From Alcaligenaceae bacterium (lineage in GTDB: Bacteria; Pseudomonadota; Gammaproteobacteria; Burkholderiales; Burkholderiaceae_B), in assembly GCA_947380655.1 (NCBI GenBank), contig CANCRX010000123.1:1-7930 (forward strand): DNA of 7,930 nt, given 5' to 3'. This document shows, one piece after another, positions 7,040 through 7,930 of this stretch (position 1 is its first letter; every line of letters starts with the position of its first letter). The notes below the pieces were generated by a model that made no database searches, had not been told where the DNA came from, and was given only the letters and a program-made list of their open reading frames with translations. The translations under genes and the position numbers were made by a program.

Positions 7040-7067
7040 ATTATCGCATTGATTACCCAGAACCCAA
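7040..7067 (-). promoter_or_regulatory. Candidate sigma-70 promoter for the yghU-ygiQ operon
   Basis: On the minus strand, TTGGGT (7067-7062) and GATAAT (7045-7040, five of six matches) are 16 bases apart. Transcription would start near 7033, about 45 bases before the start codon at 6987. The -35 element is weak. No other pair in 6988-7190 is better placed. Confidence 0.4.
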
Positions 7068-7098
7068 GGTAAAACCCTAATGATTTGAATGACTTATA

Positions 7099-7176
7099 CC
7101 GAACGACGCATAAGATAATTTCAAAAATAATTAGCCAGTCCTACCCAAAACACTGGCGGTCAAAGCAGTCGTTCGG
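7099..7176. repeat. Nested inverted repeats in noncoding DNA
   Basis: CCGAACGAC at 7099-7107 is exactly repeated in inverted form as GTCGTTCGG at 7168-7176. Inside lies a second perfect dyad, GCCAGT (7134-7139) and ACTGGC (7152-7157), with a 12-base loop. On the minus strand the inner hairpin is followed by an AT-rich run (TAATTATTTTT), so it could be a back-up terminator for the VOC gene. This structure sits in the 251-base gap between yghU and the VOC gene, which holds no convincing ORF. The role of the outer arms is unknown. Confidence 0.4.
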
Positions 7177-7192
7177 CGAGTAACTCAGCAGC

Positions 7193-7231
7193 AAAAAAGC
7201 CCAACTTCCTACTCAATTCACGGGTTGGGCT
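7193..7231 (-). terminator. Rho-independent terminator of the VOC gene
   Basis: On the minus strand, AGCCCAAC and GTTGGGCT form a perfect GC-rich 8-pair stem around an 18-base loop, followed directly by TTTTTT. It begins 7 bases after the VOC stop codon. The shape, T-run and position are canonical; the loop is somewhat long. Confidence 0.88.
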
Positions 7232-7238
7232 CGTTCAA

Positions 7239-7622
7239 TTATTTAGGCTCTCTGAACATGGAGCAGATCTTATTGCCAGAGGGATCTTTCAGATAAGCAA
7301 GATACAGTTTGCCCGCAGGTCCCTCACGATAGCCCGGTGGATCCTCACAGGTTATTCCGCCATTGGCAACGCCCGCGGCATGAAACGCATTGACCTGGTC
7401 GACAGATTGCGCAGCAAACCCGATCGTGCCGCCATTTGCAGGGGTCGCAGCTTTTCCATCGATCGGTAGCGTAAAAGCAAAGGTCCCCGTTGGCGTACGA
7501 TAAAAATACCTGATATCCCGATTGATTACACCTGGGCCGATACCCAGGGCACCAAAGATCGCATCATAAAATTTTCTCGATGCTTCCAAATCATTCGTGC
7601 CAACCATAATATGACTGAACAT
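7239..7622 (-). CDS. VOC family protein (glyoxalase/bleomycin resistance/dioxygenase fold)
   Basis: A 127-aa cytoplasmic protein with one VOC module made of two beta-alpha-beta-beta-beta halves. The first half begins MFSHIMVGTNDLEASRKFYDAIFGALG, with H4 in the usual first metal-ligand position. The second ends YLAYLKDPSGNKICSMF, where C119 occupies the place at which metal-binding members normally carry Glu. The conserved middle (NGGTIGFAA, then CEDPPGYREG) places it in a widespread, functionally unassigned VOC subfamily. Metal dependence is therefore uncertain. A GGAG (7631-7628) five bases before the ATG supports the start. It is a single-gene unit with its own promoter candidate, operator-like dyad and strong terminator, and is divergent from kup. 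Function might be detoxification, but nothing in the sequence names a substrate. Confidence 0.92.
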   Translation of the reverse strand: MFSHIMVGTNDLEASRKFYDAIFGALGIGPGVINRDIRYFYRTPTGTFAFTLPIDGKAATPANGGTIGFAAQSVDQVNAFHAAGVANGGITCEDPPGYREGPAGKLYLAYLKDPSGNKICSMFREPK

Positions 7623-7644
7623 ATTGTCTCCAAGGCTAATTTTT

Positions 7645-7667
7645 GATTGTGTCCGATACAGACAATC
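7645..7667. promoter_or_regulatory. Operator-like dyad GATTGT-N11-ACAATC upstream of the VOC gene
   Basis: Perfect 6-base inverted arms (7645-7650 and 7662-7667) with an 11-base centre that itself contributes to a weaker TGTC-N7-GACA symmetry. The dyad covers the predicted transcription start of the VOC gene (near 7663), a typical repressor position. The regulator is not identifiable from the sequence. Confidence 0.4.
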
Positions 7668-7669
7668 TC

Positions 7670-7699
7670 AATATAGATCTAAAAACTCGGAATTGTTAC
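7670..7699 (-). promoter_or_regulatory. Candidate sigma-70 promoter for the VOC gene
   Basis: On the minus strand, GTAACA (7699-7694, four of six) and TATATT (7675-7670, five of six) are separated by 18 bases. Transcription would start near 7663, giving a leader of about 40 bases to the start codon at 7622. Confidence 0.38.
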
Positions 7700-7717
7700 G
7701 TCTAAATAACGTTTTTT

Positions 7718-7745
7718 AAGACAATATTGCCCAACCTTGTAGAAT
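7718..7745 (+). promoter_or_regulatory. Candidate sigma-70 promoter for kup
   Basis: AAGACA (7718-7723, four of six) and TAGAAT (7740-7745, five of six) are 16 bases apart, predicting transcription from about 7752 and a leader of about 80 bases. A rival candidate is TTGAGT (7779-7784) with TATTAC (7803-7808) at 18 bases, whose -35 lies inside a palindrome. Confidence 0.3.
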
Positions 7746-7759
7746 TGCTGTGAACTTCC

Positions 7760-7790
7760 AGTCAGACCGAGTCAGACATTGAGTACTCAA
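7760..7790. promoter_or_regulatory. Tandem AGTCAGAC repeats and a 12-base palindrome upstream of kup
   Basis: AGTCAGAC occurs at 7760-7767 and again at 7770-7777, exactly 10 bases (one helical turn) apart. It is followed at 7779-7790 by the perfect palindrome TTGAGTACTCAA. Together they form a compact array 44-74 bases before the kup start codon. This looks like a regulator binding region or a leader RNA element; I cannot name a regulator. Confidence 0.38.
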
Positions 7791-7833
7791 CACGCTTAAT
7801 ACTATTACTTCGCTACGGTAAAGGTCCGTTTTA

Positions 7834-7930
7834 ATGAACAATAAATCAGGCTATGCATTGGCGCTTGCGGCACTAGGTATTGTGTACGGTGACATTGGCA
7901 CCAGCCCACTTTACGCATTTGAGCAGGTCT
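7834..7930 (+). CDS. kup: Kup-type potassium transporter, N-terminal fragment
   Basis: Partial gene running off the right edge; 32 codons are visible. The protein starts MNNKSGYALALAALGIVYGDIG and continues TSPLYAFEQV. The GIVYGDIGTSPLY segment is the strongly conserved first transmembrane helix signature of the KUP/HAK/KT potassium uptake family, an inner-membrane K+/H+ symporter in bacteria. The ATG at 7834 follows AAGGT (7821-7825) by eight bases, and the fragment aligns with the family from its first residues. It is divergent from the VOC gene. Expression may be controlled through the palindrome and repeats at 7760-7790. Confidence 0.9.
   Translation, partial: MNNKSGYALALAALGIVYGDIGTSPLYAFEQV

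Noticed and set aside
6988..7041. Longer yghU start at 7041
   Set aside because: The extra 18 residues are not found in E. coli YghU, the ATG overlaps the candidate -10 element, and AAGAG supports 6987.
7134..7157. Inner GCCAGT/ACTGGC hairpin as an independent terminator
   Set aside because: Only six pairs with a 12-base loop and an interrupted T-run, and a strong terminator already lies just upstream on that strand; kept only as part of the nested repeat.
7752..7833. Riboswitch in the kup leader
   Set aside because: The potential leader is about 80 bases and shows no recognisable riboswitch core; the known c-di-AMP class associated with potassium transport is found mainly in Gram-positive bacteria.
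1..7930. Mobile elements, CRISPR, tRNA or rRNA genes, defence systems
   Set aside because: No transposase or integrase, spaced repeat array, tRNA-like fold, rRNA segment or defence-type protein is visible on either strand.

Overview
The window looks like the chromosome of a betaproteobacterium, most likely Burkholderiales and perhaps Alcaligenaceae-like. The grounds are an orphan TctC/Bug-type periplasmic binding protein, a Tat-exported peptide-type ABC binding protein, an N-acyl-D-amino-acid deacylase, and YghU, YgiQ and Kup proteins of proteobacterial type, all at moderate GC. The taxonomic call is inference; there is no rRNA or tRNA here to anchor it.

Left part (1-3731): a divergent locus. 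Leftward runs the start of a family-5 (DppA/OppA-like) ABC transporter substrate-binding protein, cut by the window edge. Rightward runs a tight three-gene cluster: D-aminoacylase, an alpha/beta hydrolase with an Asp nucleophile (ATGA overlap), and a TctC/Bug binding protein (26-base gap). The divergent intergenic region holds the best signal in the window. It is a textbook sigma-54 (-24/-12) promoter aimed at the binding-protein gene, with an NtrC-like dyad about 110 bases upstream of the predicted start of transcription. This suggests nitrogen-limitation control of a peptide or acyl-amino-acid scavenging locus.

Middle part (3732-7041): a short convergent gap with a hairpin, then two leftward housekeeping-type genes in a probable operon. 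These are a YghU-type glutathione transferase followed after 5 bases by the radical SAM protein YgiQ. Their functions are not known to be linked.

Right part (7042-7930): a leftward VOC (glyoxalase/bleomycin-resistance fold) gene with a clear Rho-independent terminator, then a divergent intergenic region, then the first 32 codons of the potassium transporter Kup running off the right edge. Both noncoding stretches here carry dyads and repeats whose role is unknown.

I see no mobile element, CRISPR array, RNA gene or defence system. The gene families are all known; what may be new is the regulatory arrangement at 219-400.
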